Assembly (NCBI RefSeq): GCF_009846885.1
Contig: NZ_WUWM01000015.1
Location: 1 to 64,000 of the forward strand
DNA length: 64,000 nucleotides
DNA from: Paenibacillus puerhi
GTDB taxonomy: Bacteria > Bacillota > Bacilli > Paenibacillales > NBRC-103111
Direction of reading: 5' to 3'
The translations under genes and the position numbers were made by a program. Under the pieces are notes generated by a model, which was not told the origin of the DNA, searched no databases, and saw only the letters and a list, made by a program, of their open reading frames with translations. Positions 1 to 9,840 of this stretch are shown here, one piece after another. Numbering within the stretch: position 1 is the stretch's first letter; every line of letters starts with the position of its first letter.

Positions 1-204
1 TGTACCAGTTGTCTCGCCAGAGGCACGGCTGGATAGCCAAGTACGGCAGGGATAAGCGCTGAAAGCATCTAAGCGTGAAGCCCCCCTCAAGATGAGATTT
101 CCCAGTATGTAAGACCCCTTGTAGACGACGAGGTTGATAGGTTCGGGGTGGAAGCGCGGCAACGCGTGTAGCTGACGAATACTAATCGGTCGAGGGCTTA
201 TCCA
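1..204 (+). rRNA. 23S ribosomal RNA, 3' end (partial)
   Basis: The first two hundred bases match the conserved 3' terminus of bacterial 23S rRNA, ending in the typical stretch GCTGACGAATACTAATCGG followed by TCGAGGGCTTATCCA. The gene starts before the window. A 5S rRNA follows after about 130 bases, which is the normal rRNA operon order. The exact 3' end was placed by memory of the conserved end and may be off by a few bases. Confidence 0.95.
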
Positions 205-334
205 AATAAGCTAAAAGCATTCAGCATGCTTAGTTTCGCATCCAGTTTTCAAGGTGCAAGCCTTGAATCTTCGAGGAGCAATCCTCCGAGGAAAGCCCAA
301 GCTTTGCGGAGATCAGCTTCGTGAAACTTGCAGG

Positions 335-451
335 TTTGGTGATGATGGCGGAAGGGAACCACGCGTACCCATCCCGAACACGAACGTTAAGCCTTCCAGC
401 GTCGATGGTACTTGGACCGAAGGGTCCTGGGAGAGTAGAACGTCGCCAAGC
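335..451 (+). rRNA. 5S ribosomal RNA
   Basis: A 117-base stretch begins TTTGGTGATGATGGCG and ends AGTAGAACGTCGCCAAGC. It carries the conserved internal block CCATCCCGAACACG and the closing helix between the two ends. It lies directly after the 23S 3' end and before a strong terminator, so it is the last gene of this rRNA operon. No tRNA genes lie between 5S and the terminator. Confidence 0.97.
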
Positions 452-456
452 CGACT

Positions 457-497
457 AAAGCCTTTTTGGAACTTTTTCCAGAAGGGCTTTTTTTATT
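457..497 (+). terminator. rRNA operon terminator
   Basis: AAAGCCTTTTTGG pairs, with G-U pairs, with CCAGAAGGGCTTT around a short A/T loop, and the stem runs into a T-rich tail. It sits six bases after the 5S rRNA. Confidence 0.9.
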
Positions 498-608
498 TAT
501 TCCCATAATAGTTGTGATGTGAATCAAGCAAAAAAATGAAATTCAAATTGTTTCCCGTGGAACGTTCTGGAATGTAAGCGCAGTCCTTGATTTGCCATGA
601 GTTTATGC

Positions 609-638
609 TTGACACCAAAATTGGGCTTTTGGTAAGAT
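609..638 (+). promoter_or_regulatory. sigma-A-type promoter of guaB
   Basis: TTGACA at 609-614 and TAAGAT at 633-638 are separated by 18 bases, 48 bases ahead of the guaB start. No purine (guanine) riboswitch or other known RNA motif was recognised between the rRNA terminator and guaB. Confidence 0.6.
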
Positions 639-667
639 TGCAATAATATATTTCGGCAAGTATCTAA

Positions 668-2143
<1,476 letters not shown>

Positions 2144-2179
2144 AAAGCAGCTCATCGCATGGGCTAAGCCCGATCAACG

Positions 2180-2210
2180 AACGGAAGCTTCGGCTTCCGT
2201 TTATTTTTTT
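2180..2210 (+). terminator. guaB terminator
   Basis: A perfect 9-bp stem AACGGAAGC/GCTTCCGTT is closed by a TTCG tetraloop and followed by TATTTTTTT. It ends 70 bases before dacA. Confidence 0.95.
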
Positions 2211-2309
2211 AACTCACGGTCACGGGCAAGCTTTTTTTACGGGGGCATGCAGCTTATGGTACAATTACAGTTGTTTCTTTTTTGATACTAAGGAATAGGA
2301 GTGAGATGT

Positions 2310-3620
2310 TTGTTTGTTAAAGCCAAACGTGTTTGTGCCCTCTTAGCCGTCGTACTTTTGTTGAACACATCCCTTGTTCTGGTGCAGCCACCGCTTGCTA
2401 GCGCCGCGGAAACCCAGCCGGCCGAGCTGGAGTTGCAAGCGTCTTCGGCCATTCTAATGGAAGCTAGTACCGGACAAATCCTATATGAGTACAATGCCGA
2501 CAAAGCCCTTCCCCCGGCCAGTATGGCTAAGATGATGACCGAGTATTTAGTCATGGAAGCCATTGAAAGCGGCAAGCTTCAGATGGATCAGATGATCAAT
2601 ACCTCTCAGGCTGCTGCGGATGCGATCGGTTCGGGGCAACTGCTTGCATTGAATGAACAGGCATCCGTCGATAATATGTTCGCGGCTATGTCCATATACT
2701 CGGCTAACGATGCTACCATCGCGCTGGCTGAAGCGGTATCCGGAGGCTCGGAAGAAAGCTTCGCCAAATTGATGAATGAAAAAGCGAAAGAATTCGGTTT
2801 ATCGCCTGAAGCTCGTTTCATTAACTCGACCGGTCTGGGACGAGCCGATATGGGCAAACATGCGCCCAAGGAGCTGGAGGGGGAGACCCTGCTAACGGCC
2901 AAGGATGCCGCGACTATAGCGTTCCATCTGATCAACGATCATAAAAACGTACTGGAGTATACGAAAACCCCTTCCCGCAAGTTCCGGGAGAGAGATAAAG
3001 ATCCGATGATTAACTGGAACTGGATGCTTGCAGCTAATAAGAGCACCCGTAACTTTGCCAAGTATGCGTTTGAAGGATTGGATGGTCTGAAGACCGGACA
3101 TACCAAAGAGGCAGGGTATTGCTTTACCGGAACAGCGGAACGGAACGGCATGCGGTTGATCAGCGTGGTGATGGGCACCGGTATGGGTCCTAAGGGCAAG
3201 GAAGAAGCCAGGTTCATCGAGACGGCCAAGCTTCTCAATTACGGATTCAATAATTTCGAGCCCAAATCGATCTTGACGGCCAAATCCGAAATAGATTCAT
3301 TGAAAACGGTCAATATTAAAAAAGGCGTGGCGTTAGAAATCCCTGTCGTTACCCAAACCGGATTGAATTTGGTCGCGAAAAAAGGAACGCCTGCCGATCA
3401 ATTTCAAGTGACGACCGAAATCGTAGAGGAGAGCAAGCGGATCGCTCCTATCGAGAAGGGACAAGTTCTCGGAACCGCCAAGGTGACCTATCAAGACAAA
3501 GAATACAAAGTAAATCTGATTGCTACGGAGGCCGTCGAAAAGGCAGGCTGGTTCCGATTATTTTTCCGGGCGATCAAGGAGTTTTTCGTGGATACCTTCA
3601 CAGGCGCCAAGAAGTCTTAA
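2310..3620 (+). CDS. dacA: D-alanyl-D-alanine carboxypeptidase (PBP5 type)
   Basis: This penicillin-binding protein trims the terminal D-Ala from peptidoglycan stem peptides at the outer face of the membrane. An N-terminal signal peptide ends near ASA-AE. The serine-peptidase S11 motifs are all present: SxxK as Ser71-M-A-Lys74, SxN as Ser131-A-Asn133 and KTG at Lys261. A beta-rich PBP5 C-terminal domain and an amphipathic anchor (FFRAIKEFFVDTF) complete the protein. I place the start at TTG 2310, eight bases after AGGAG; an in-frame GTG at 2301 overlaps that ribosome binding site and is less likely. Confidence 0.95.
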   Translation: MFVKAKRVCALLAVVLLLNTSLVLVQPPLASAAETQPAELELQASSAILMEASTGQILYEYNADKALPPASMAKMMTEYLVMEAIESGKLQMDQMINTSQAAADAIGSGQLLALNEQASVDNMFAAMSIYSANDATIALAEAVSGGSEESFAKLMNEKAKEFGLSPEARFINSTGLGRADMGKHAPKELEGETLLTAKDAATIAFHLINDHKNVLEYTKTPSRKFRERDKDPMINWNWMLAANKSTRNFAKYAFEGLDGLKTGHTKEAGYCFTGTAERNGMRLISVVMGTGMGPKGKEEARFIETAKLLNYGFNNFEPKSILTAKSEIDSLKTVNIKKGVALEIPVVTQTGLNLVAKKGTPADQFQVTTEIVEESKRIAPIEKGQVLGTAKVTYQDKEYKVNLIATEAVEKAGWFRLFFRAIKEFFVDTFTGAKKS

Positions 3621-3746
3621 TATCCACTAAAACCCGAGCAAATGGGTTGTATATTTAGGGGCGTTCATGTAAAATATTTCTTTAGTTAGTTTGTCCTATA
3701 AAGGAATGGTACGGACATTATGTAGAAGTTCTGGGAGGAATCGGAT

Positions 3747-4628
3747 ATGGAAACTGGTACATCTCGCGTAAAAAAAGGTATGGCTGAAATGCAAAAGGGC
3801 GGCGTCATTATGGACGTCATGAACGCAGAACAAGCAAAGATTGCAGAGGCTGCAGGAGCGGTAGCCGTTATGGCACTTGAGCGTGTGCCTTCAGATATAC
3901 GTGCTGCGGGCGGAGTGGCTCGGATGGCCGATCCAACCGTCGTGGAAGAAGTTGTGAAGGTTGTCTCCATCCCTGTCATGGCCAAAGCGCGGATCGGTCA
4001 TTATGTAGAAGCGAAAGTGCTTGAATCTATGGGTGTAGACTATATTGATGAGAGTGAAGTACTGACTCCTGCCGATGAAGTATTCCATATCAATAAGCAT
4101 GAGTTCACCGTGCCATTCGTATGCGGAGCCCGAGATCTCGGAGAAGCGCTGCGCCGTATCGGGGAAGGCGCTTCGATGCTTCGTACGAAGGGCGAGCCGG
4201 GTACAGGCAATATCGTAGAAGCGGTCCGTCATATGCGGATGATTACCGGGCAAATCCGGAAGGTTCAAAGCTTGTCTAAGGATGAGCTGATGGCTGAAGC
4301 TAAAAATCTGGGTGCTCCTTATGAGCTTTTGCTTCAAGTCCATGAATCCGGACGTCTTCCTGTCGTAAACTTCGCGGCAGGCGGTGTGGCTACCCCGGCA
4401 GATGCGGCTCTTATGATGCATTTGGGCTCGGATGGCGTGTTTGTAGGCTCCGGTATTTTCAAATCCGAAAATCCTGAGAAATTCGCCAAGGCGATCGTTG
4501 AAGCTACGACACACTTTACCGACTATGAACTGATTGCACGCGTATCGAAAAACCTCGGTACTCCGATGAAGGGGATCGAAATTTCCAAGCTGCAGGTGTC
4601 GGAGCGTATGCAGGAGCGCGGCTGGTAA
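3747..4628 (+). CDS. pdxS: Pyridoxal 5'-phosphate synthase, synthase subunit PdxS
   Basis: PdxS condenses ribose 5-phosphate, glyceraldehyde 3-phosphate and ammonia to pyridoxal 5'-phosphate in the ribose-5-phosphate (DXP-independent) pathway. The 293-residue protein is a (beta/alpha)8 barrel with the two active-site lysines at Lys80 (MAKARIGH) and Lys148 ([10 protein letters not shown]). The start is ATG with GGGAGGA upstream. It is followed after 40 bases by its glutaminase partner pdxT; the two proteins form a 12+12 complex in which ammonia passes from PdxT to PdxS. The upstream 126 bases show no promoter I could assign with confidence. Confidence 0.98.
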   Translation: METGTSRVKKGMAEMQKGGVIMDVMNAEQAKIAEAAGAVAVMALERVPSDIRAAGGVARMADPTVVEEVVKVVSIPVMAKARIGHYVEAKVLESMGVDYIDESEVLTPADEVFHINKHEFTVPFVCGARDLGEALRRIGEGASMLRTKGEPGTGNIVEAVRHMRMITGQIRKVQSLSKDELMAEAKNLGAPYELLLQVHESGRLPVVNFAAGGVATPADAALMMHLGSDGVFVGSGIFKSENPEKFAKAIVEATTHFTDYELIARVSKNLGTPMKGIEISKLQVSERMQERGW

Positions 4629-4668
4629 TCTCCAGCCTGCGTGTCTGCTGACGAAAGAGGTTGAGGGC

Positions 4669-5241
4669 ATGAAAATAGGGGTACTGGCTCTACAAGGTGC
4701 TGTAGCCGAGCATATCGCGCTGCTTCAAAAAGCAGGGGCTGAGGGCGTAGCTATCAAGCGTACGGACCAGCTTAGTGAAATCGACGGCATCATCATACCG
4801 GGCGGAGAAAGCACAACAATCGGCAAGCTGATGAGAACCTATGACTTTATCGAGGCCCTACGCGAGTTTTCGCGGCAGGGCAAGGCGATTTTCGGGACTT
4901 GTGCCGGTATGATTGTGTTGGCTAAAGAAATCAAAGGGCAGGATGAGCCGCATCTGGCTCTGATGGACATTCAGGTAGCGCGCAATGCATTTGGCCGTCA
5001 AAGGGAAAGCTTCGAGACCGACCTGGACATCAAAGGAATCGATAAAGACGTTCGTGCCGTATTTATTCGGGCTCCGCTGATCGAGCAAGTAGGCGATGAT
5101 GTTGAGGTATTGGCTACTTATCGGGACAACATCGTCGCCGCGAGACAGGGGCACTTGCTGGCAGCCTCGTTTCATCCGGAATTAACCGACGACGAGCGGA
5201 TGCACGCCTATTTTCTAGATATGGTACGTGAGACGAAGTAG
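4669..5241 (+). CDS. pdxT: Pyridoxal 5'-phosphate synthase, glutaminase subunit PdxT
   Basis: PdxT hydrolyses glutamine and channels the ammonia to PdxS. The class I glutaminase signature is complete: oxyanion region GGESTTIGK, nucleophile Cys78 in GTCAGM, and the His169-x-Glu171 pair in HPELTDD. The length of 190 residues is normal. GAGG precedes the ATG. Only 12 bases separate it from serS, so pdxS-pdxT-serS is probably one transcript, as in B. subtilis. Confidence 0.97.
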   Translation: MKIGVLALQGAVAEHIALLQKAGAEGVAIKRTDQLSEIDGIIIPGGESTTIGKLMRTYDFIEALREFSRQGKAIFGTCAGMIVLAKEIKGQDEPHLALMDIQVARNAFGRQRESFETDLDIKGIDKDVRAVFIRAPLIEQVGDDVEVLATYRDNIVAARQGHLLAASFHPELTDDERMHAYFLDMVRETK

Positions 5242-5253
5242 GAGGGATCTGGC

Positions 5254-6534
5254 TTGTTGGATGTAAAGTTGCTGCGAAGCGATTTGGATAGAGTAAAGCA
5301 AGCGTTGGCGAAGCGGGGCAAGCCCCTCGAAGAGCTGGATCGCTTTATGGACCTGGATACTAGAAGAAGAGAGCTGCTGCAAGAAACGGAGCAATTGAAA
5401 AACCGCCGTAACGTCGTGTCCCAGGAAGTGGCGCAGCTTAAGAAGGCCAAGGAGAACGCGGATCACCTGATCGAAGAAATGAAGACCGTAGGCGATCGTA
5501 TAAAAGTGCTGGATGAGGAAATTCGGGAGCTGGAGACGCAACTGGATGCTATTCTGCTGGCGCTGCCGAATCTACCGCAGGAGGATGTACCCGTGGGTAC
5601 CAGCGAGGAAGAGAATATAGAGATTCGTCGCATCGGCGATGTTCCCTCGTTCTCTTATGAGTCTAAACCCCATTGGGAAGTCGCTCAGCAGCTCGGAATT
5701 CTCGATTTCGAAGCGGCTGCCAAGGTGACGGGCTCTCGGTTTGTATTCTACAAAGGGCTGGGAGCACGGCTGGAGAGGGCCTTGTACAACTTCATGATGG
5801 ATTTGCATGCGGACCAGCATGGGTATCAGGAGATGCTGCCTCCTATGATTGTCAATGGGGACAGCCTGCTGGGTACCGGCCAACTTCCCAAATTTGCAGA
5901 AGACGTGTTCAAGCTCGAAGGAATGGATTACTACCTGATACCGACAGCTGAAGTTCCGGTGACCAATTATTACCGTGAGGACATATTAGCGGTTGAAGAC
6001 CTGCCAAAGAAGTTTGTGGCGCTTAGCGCTTGCTTCCGGTCGGAAGCGGGCTCGGCCGGACGTGATACGCGCGGCTTGATCCGTCAGCATCAGTTTAATA
6101 AGGTAGAGCTGGTCAAGCTGACGACGCCTGAGAGCTCCAATGAAGAGCTGGAGAAGCTTACGGCTGATGCGGAGAAGGTGCTGCAGCTGCTCAAGCTTCC
6201 TTATCGGGTCATTACGCTCTGTACAGGCGATCTTGGCTTCACCTCGACCAAGACGTACGATCTGGAGGTATGGCTGCCGAGCAGCAATACTTATCGTGAG
6301 ATTTCTTCCTGCAGCAACATTCAGGACTTTCAGGCGCGTCGAGCGAATATTCGCTTCCGCCGGGACTCCAAGGCCAAACCAGAGTTCGTACATACGTTAA
6401 ATGGCTCGGGCTTGGCGGTGGGTCGGACGGTAGCTGCGATTCTGGAGAACTACCAGCAGGAAGACGGCACGGTGCTGATTCCCGATGTACTGAGACCCTA
6501 CATGGGTGGCCTTGAACGGATCAGCAAAATTTAG
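5254..6534 (+). CDS. serS: Seryl-tRNA synthetase
   Basis: This class II synthetase charges tRNA-Ser with serine. Residues about 27-105 form the long antiparallel coiled-coil arm that contacts the tRNA-Ser variable arm. The class II motif 2 region ([14 protein letters not shown]) and motif 3 ([13 protein letters not shown]) are intact. The start is TTG at 5254, seven to eight bases after GGAGGG; a second TTG follows at once. There is no room for a T-box leader between pdxT and serS, unlike many Firmicutes serS genes. A tRNA-Ser gene follows 47 bases downstream. Confidence 0.97.
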   Translation: MLDVKLLRSDLDRVKQALAKRGKPLEELDRFMDLDTRRRELLQETEQLKNRRNVVSQEVAQLKKAKENADHLIEEMKTVGDRIKVLDEEIRELETQLDAILLALPNLPQEDVPVGTSEEENIEIRRIGDVPSFSYESKPHWEVAQQLGILDFEAAAKVTGSRFVFYKGLGARLERALYNFMMDLHADQHGYQEMLPPMIVNGDSLLGTGQLPKFAEDVFKLEGMDYYLIPTAEVPVTNYYREDILAVEDLPKKFVALSACFRSEAGSAGRDTRGLIRQHQFNKVELVKLTTPESSNEELEKLTADAEKVLQLLKLPYRVITLCTGDLGFTSTKTYDLEVWLPSSNTYREISSCSNIQDFQARRANIRFRRDSKAKPEFVHTLNGSGLAVGRTVAAILENYQQEDGTVLIPDVLRPYMGGLERISKI

Positions 6535-6537
6535 AAC

Positions 6538-6567
6538 TTGAACATGTTTCGCGACTTATGATACAAT
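6538..6567 (+). promoter_or_regulatory. promoter of tRNA-Ser
   Basis: TTGAAC at 6538-6543 and TACAAT at 6562-6567 are 18 bases apart, and TG-A precedes the -10 box (extended -10). The tRNA starts 14 bases later. The -35 box overlaps the serS stop region. Confidence 0.6.
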
Positions 6568-6581
6568 GCAAGATGTCACCC

Positions 6582-6735
<154 letters not shown>

Positions 6736-6770
6736 AGGATGACATCGCAGTCCGGCTCGAAGAGACGGTA

Positions 6771-6851
6771 TCCCACCCTCTCCGCCATTTATATATGGCG
6801 CTAATAGCGGGATGAGAACCCACCAGGGTTCGTCGGAGCTTCAGCTTCGTT
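6771..6851 (+). repeat. 81-bp direct repeat, copy 2
   Basis: This is the second copy of the tRNA-Ser 3' segment, offset by exactly 116 bp from copy 1 and separated from it by a 35-bp spacer. It holds the acceptor 3' strand and CCA but no 5' half, so it is not a functional tRNA gene. The hairpin GAACCC-ACCA-GGGTTC recurs at 6816-6831. Confidence 0.95.
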
Positions 6852-6923
6852 CCTGAGACAACTTAACTTAATTCATAAATCGAAGGAGGCGGGTTTCCGC
6901 TTCCTTTTTCTGTACAGTAAGGA

Positions 6924-6945
6924 CCTAGCCGCAGGCTGGGTTTTT
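6924..6945 (+). terminator. terminator after the tRNA-Ser region
   Basis: CCTAGCC and GGCTGGG form a 7-bp stem (one G-U pair) with loop GCA, followed by TTTTTC. It separates the serS/tRNA-Ser unit from the next genes. Confidence 0.75.
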
Positions 6946-7022
6946 CTTGTTTTCCCCATTGTCTGCGGAGTATACGATAAGGGGCACAGATGCATGTTAT
7001 AGACAGGGAGGTGTGTGATGAG

Positions 7023-7370
7023 ATGAGCAAATCCGACCAACTGCGGATAGATCAAGAGGAACTCGTACAAGCCTGGTCACGAACGCTGCCAACCGTGCTG
7101 GACGCATCGGACCAGGCCAAGGTATGGGCCGATGGAGTTCATTCCAATGCGCTGCGCGTGCATATTACGACCGCAGGGAGGAGTCTATACAGCTTTGACT
7201 TCAAGTGTACGTATGTAGACTCGCGCGAGGTACAAGTAGAGCTGGTGGATGTAGAGCGCGACGGACGTAATGTCGATGAGCGCACGGACATTATCCAAAC
7301 CCTTGTCGATGATTATGTGAGGCATCTCCATGAATGTGCCCAGCAGCTTCACGCCCTGACTACCCAATAG
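7023..7370 (+). CDS. Conserved-looking protein of unknown function (115 aa)
   Basis: I do not recognise this protein. It is small, acidic and soluble, with no signal peptide or membrane segment, and its composition (MSKSDQLRID start, central beta-like segment, helical C-terminus YVRHLHECAQQLHAL) is that of a globular alpha/beta protein. The start ATG 7023 is preceded by GGGAGG at 7006-7011; an in-frame ATG at 6990 lies upstream of that site and is unlikely. It is followed after 14 bases by another small gene and then by an SspP-like spore protein, so the three may be co-transcribed. Confidence 0.7.
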   Translation: MSKSDQLRIDQEELVQAWSRTLPTVLDASDQAKVWADGVHSNALRVHITTAGRSLYSFDFKCTYVDSREVQVELVDVERDGRNVDERTDIIQTLVDDYVRHLHECAQQLHALTTQ

Positions 7371-7384
7371 GGAGGATAAAAGCC

Positions 7385-7570
7385 ATGACTAGGAATAAAA
7401 GCAATGTGGATAAAAACCTGCAAAATGTGGTAGAGGATCTTGAACAGATTGCGGTTAACAGTCATCAAGCCCAGCAGCTTGAGCAGCAGACTAACGATCG
7501 GCGTCATCAGGACGCGCTGAACCACGACAAGAATCATGCGCATCCAACTGAGCTTTTAAATAAAGAATAG
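7385..7570 (+). CDS. Small hydrophilic protein of unknown function (61 aa)
   Basis: This 61-residue protein starts at ATG 7385 with GGAGG at 7371-7375. It is very rich in Gln, Asn, Asp and His and is predicted to be mostly helical (DLEQIAVNSHQAQQLEQQTN), with no hydrophobic segment. This composition resembles small spore or stress proteins, but I cannot assign a family. Its place between an unknown gene and an SspP-like gene, with good ribosome binding sites throughout, suggests a small operon that may be expressed late in sporulation; that is an inference. Confidence 0.65.
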   Translation: MTRNKSNVDKNLQNVVEDLEQIAVNSHQAQQLEQQTNDRRHQDALNHDKNHAHPTELLNKE

Positions 7571-7616
7571 CAAGCGCAGATTGGTCAACATTTCGAAATC
7601 AAAGGAGGAACCCGAG

Positions 7617-7760
7617 ATGCCCAAGGATATTCCACAGCCTGTCAACCCGCCAAGCGGGCAGCAAAACCAAGATGAGCAGCGTCAGCGCACGGGACCAAAG
7701 CCCGGTTCCAAGCGAGTCAAAAATGAAAACCACAGCCGCCATAATAACGGAGAGGGCTAG
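7617..7760 (+). CDS. sspP: Small acid-soluble spore protein P-like (47 aa)
   Basis: This 47-residue protein begins MPKDIPQPVNPP and ends with GPKPGSKRVKNENHSRHNN, which closely follows the C-terminal GSKKVKNRNHTRQKH of B. subtilis SspP. SspP is a minor SASP found only in the spore core. It lacks hydrophobic segments and is rich in Lys, Asn, Gln and Pro, as expected. AAAGGAGG lies nine to ten bases ahead of the ATG. The assignment rests on the motif and length as I remember them. It is the last gene before a bidirectional terminator. Confidence 0.75.
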   Translation: MPKDIPQPVNPPSGQQNQDEQRQRTGPKPGSKRVKNENHSRHNNGEG

Positions 7761-7781
7761 TGACTCTGAAGATAAAAAATC

Positions 7782-7807
7782 AGCCTCTTACCGAAAGGTA
7801 AGAGGCT
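7782..7807. terminator. bidirectional terminator
   Basis: AGCCTCTTACC and GGTAAGAGGCT form a perfect 11-bp stem with a GAAA loop. The plus-strand tail is only moderately T-rich, but the minus-strand reading runs into six T residues, so it should stop both the sspP transcript and the converging gene at 7854-8033. Confidence 0.85.
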
Positions 7808-7853
7808 GTTATTGATCATGTAGGAGTAGGAATTTTGCGGTAAAGGGCTTGTC

Positions 7854-8033
7854 TCAACTGTTTTTCTCTACAATTTGAAAACATTCATTCAGCATAAGCC
7901 GGGCCATTGTCTCGTTGTCGGTGTATCCGTACAACAGAGCGCCAGCTGATATTGCATCGCAAACATCATCAAGCAACGTGCAGATGGAGATCGAAAACTC
8001 ATCATAAACGATGTAGTAAGTGGTTGCCGGCAT
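7854..8033 (-). CDS. Unknown small protein (59 aa)
   Basis: I do not recognise this protein. It starts MPATTYYIVYDEFSI and is acidic, with helical segments (CTLLDDVCDAISAGALL, TMARLMLNECFQIVEK) and two or three cysteines. It has no signal or membrane segment. I chose the ATG at 8033 because GAGG lies about nine bases before it; longer in-frame versions have no such site. It converges on the sspP gene through a shared terminator. Confidence 0.6.
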   Translation of the reverse strand: MPATTYYIVYDEFSISICTLLDDVCDAISAGALLYGYTDNETMARLMLNECFQIVEKNS

Positions 8034-8235
8034 CCATATCCACCTCGGATTTGTATTTTCACGATTAGCCCTTATTCTATCATGCAACCTGACAAATGAG
8101 AACGCAGTCTGACTTTTCTAAGCATTTTTTTAGCATTTCGTAAGAGATTTTGACGTTTCGTGAAAACATGGGCATTTTATGCGTTAACGCGTACAATAGA
8201 AATAGAAACAAACGTATTCGAGGAGGAACTGGGTT

Positions 8236-8985
8236 ATGATTATTTTGAAAACGAAAGAAGAAATGAGCATGATGAGAGAAGCCGGTCTTATATTGGCCCG
8301 CTGTCATAAAGAAATCGCGAAGATGATAAAGCCGGGCATAACCACCATGCAAATCAACGATTTTGCCGAAGCGTTTATTACCCGGCACGGCGCCGAGCAG
8401 GTGACCAAAGGCTTTCACGGTTTTCCGGCTGCCACCTGCGCTTCCGTCAACGATGTGATCGCGCACGGATTCCCGGATAACAAACCGCTGCAAGAGGGCG
8501 ATATTGTAAAGATGGATATCGTTTGCCGTTATAAGGGCTGGTGCGCGGATACGTGCCAAACGTATGCCGTAGGAAAAATTTCGCCGGAGGCCGAGCGGCT
8601 GATCCGTGTGGCGAAGGAATGCTTGGAGCTTGCTATCCCTCATGCCAGAGCGGGTAACCGGATCGGGGATGTAGTGAGTGTCATTCAACGTCACGCCGAG
8701 CAGGCCGGCTTCTCGGTGGTACGGGATTTAAACGCTCATGGAATTGGCCAGTCTATGCATGAAGAGCCTTCCTATGTGCACGCTGGAAAGGCAGGACGGG
8801 GCTTCCGTCTCCAGGAAGGAATGGTCTTCACGATTGAGCCTATGATTAATGCAGGGAAATTGGATATGTTCGTTGACTTTGACGGATGGACTGCACGTAC
8901 GGTAGATGGCAGCTTATCGGCCCAATTCGAGCATACAGTCGCCATAACCAATGAAGGTCCTTGGGTATTGACAGAAGAAGCTTGA
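8236..8985 (+). CDS. map: Methionine aminopeptidase, type I
   Basis: This metallo-enzyme removes the initiator methionine from nascent proteins. The 249-residue protein keeps all five metal ligands: Asp94, Asp105, His168, Glu201 and Glu232, and the substrate-contact region HGIGQSMHEEP. AGGAGG precedes the ATG by nine bases. It stands alone between unknown genes and a tRNA and is not in the ribosomal-protein/adk operon where the main map gene normally sits, so it is probably the second, stand-alone paralogue (like B. subtilis YflG). The other copy would lie outside this window. Confidence 0.95.
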   Translation: MIILKTKEEMSMMREAGLILARCHKEIAKMIKPGITTMQINDFAEAFITRHGAEQVTKGFHGFPAATCASVNDVIAHGFPDNKPLQEGDIVKMDIVCRYKGWCADTCQTYAVGKISPEAERLIRVAKECLELAIPHARAGNRIGDVVSVIQRHAEQAGFSVVRDLNAHGIGQSMHEEPSYVHAGKAGRGFRLQEGMVFTIEPMINAGKLDMFVDFDGWTARTVDGSLSAQFEHTVAITNEGPWVLTEEA

Positions 8986-9017
8986 ATGAGCGCAGCCGTT
9001 CCGCTAAGCGAATAAAC

Positions 9018-9068
9018 ATGCAAAAAGCCTGCAGCGCGAAGGTTCTTCGGCAATCAGGCTTTTTGCAT
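9018..9068. terminator. terminator after map
   Basis: ATGCAAAAAGCCTG (9018-9031) pairs with CAGGCTTTTTGCAT (9055-9068), giving a long stem with T residues on the plus strand and A/T symmetry that can also act on the minus strand. The inner loop includes a GAAGGTTCTTC mini-hairpin. It separates map from the converging tRNA-Arg gene. Confidence 0.85.
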
Positions 9069-9091
9069 ATAAGCATCTACATCATGAAGTA

Positions 9092-9164
9092 CGTCCCCGA
9101 GAGGACTCGAACCTCTATCTGTCCTTTAGGAGAGGACTGCTCTATCCTGTTGAGCTACGGAAAC
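9092..9164 (-). tRNA. tRNA-Arg(CCU)
   Basis: Read on the minus strand, GTTTCCG pairs with CGGGGAC as acceptor stem. The anticodon arm GTCCT-CTCCTAA-AGGAC gives anticodon CCT, and the T-arm GAGGTTCGAGTCCTC is intact. The discriminator is G and CCA is not encoded. It is a single tRNA gene with no neighbouring tRNAs. Confidence 0.93.
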
Positions 9165-9285
9165 TTAAAAGCAACGTTATTATATCATACGATACGCGGG
9201 GAATAAAGCTGTTAAATAATTCTCAACGACTTGCGCAGGGTTTGGCAGGGCAGCAAGCGTCTATTGATACAGAGAGGAGGGGGAG

Positions 9286-9840
9286 ATGATTACAGAGGAA
9301 GCTTGGATTGCACGCATGAAGGCGGGCGACCGTGATGCATTCAGCGAGCTTGTAAGCCGTTATGGTCGATACTTATACCAGACGGTGTACGGCGTGCTGC
9401 ATTCGGCCAAGGATGCCGAGGATGTGACACAGGAAGCGCTCATAAACATTTATGCGTCTCTCCCCCAATACCGGTATCAAGGTTTTAAGTCTTGGATCAC
9501 TAGGATCGCTATTAATAAAGCCATCGATCATAGACGATCGAGGGAGCGCAAAAAGGAAGAGCTTACAGCAGAGTGGGGAGAGCTGGAGCCGGTCGCTGCC
9601 GCAAGGAGCAATATCGTGGAGGAAGCGGTGCTTGACCGTGAACAACGTGAGAAGCTGCGCAACTATGTGGATCAGCTGCCGGAGCATTATCGACAAGTGG
9701 TCTATGCATTTTATATGGAGGAAAAGTCGTACCAGCAAATTGCCCAAGAGCAGCAAATTGCATTGAAGACGGTTGAGTCGAAGCTGTATCGAGCCAAACA
9801 ATATTTGCGCAATGCCTGGAAGGAGGAGGATCGGGAATGA
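9286..9840 (+). CDS. ECF-family RNA polymerase sigma factor (SigW-like)
   Basis: This 184-residue protein has only the two ECF domains. Sigma-2 lies at about residues 20-90 (DAEDVTQEALINIY, FKSWITRIAINKAIDH) and sigma-4 with its helix-turn-helix at about 125-178 (YQQIAQEQQIALKTVESKLYRAKQ). It would direct RNA polymerase to a stress regulon, probably envelope-related. The start ATG follows GAGGAGGGGG. Its stop overlaps the next gene's ATG by four bases (ATGA), so it is translationally coupled to its anti-sigma factor. I could not find a clear ECF-type (AAC/CGTC) promoter upstream to prove autoregulation. Confidence 0.93.
   Translation: MITEEAWIARMKAGDRDAFSELVSRYGRYLYQTVYGVLHSAKDAEDVTQEALINIYASLPQYRYQGFKSWITRIAINKAIDHRRSRERKKEELTAEWGELEPVAAARSNIVEEAVLDREQREKLRNYVDQLPEHYRQVVYAFYMEEKSYQQIAQEQQIALKTVESKLYRAKQYLRNAWKEEDRE

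Noticed and set aside
254-508. 84-codon open frame across the 5S rRNA
   Set aside because: It runs through the 5S rRNA gene and its terminator and has no plausible ribosome binding site.
5242-5253. T-box leader of serS
   Set aside because: Only 12 bases separate pdxT from serS, and no T-box sequence is present further upstream.
6771-6787. Second tRNA-Ser 3' end read as a tRNA gene
   Set aside because: Only the 3' T-stem and acceptor strand and CCA are present; there is no 5' acceptor strand, D-arm or anticodon arm.
9165-9285. Autoregulatory ECF promoter of the sigma operon
   Set aside because: CGTCTA at about 9257-9262 looks like an ECF -10 box, but no AAC-type -35 box lies 15-17 bases upstream.
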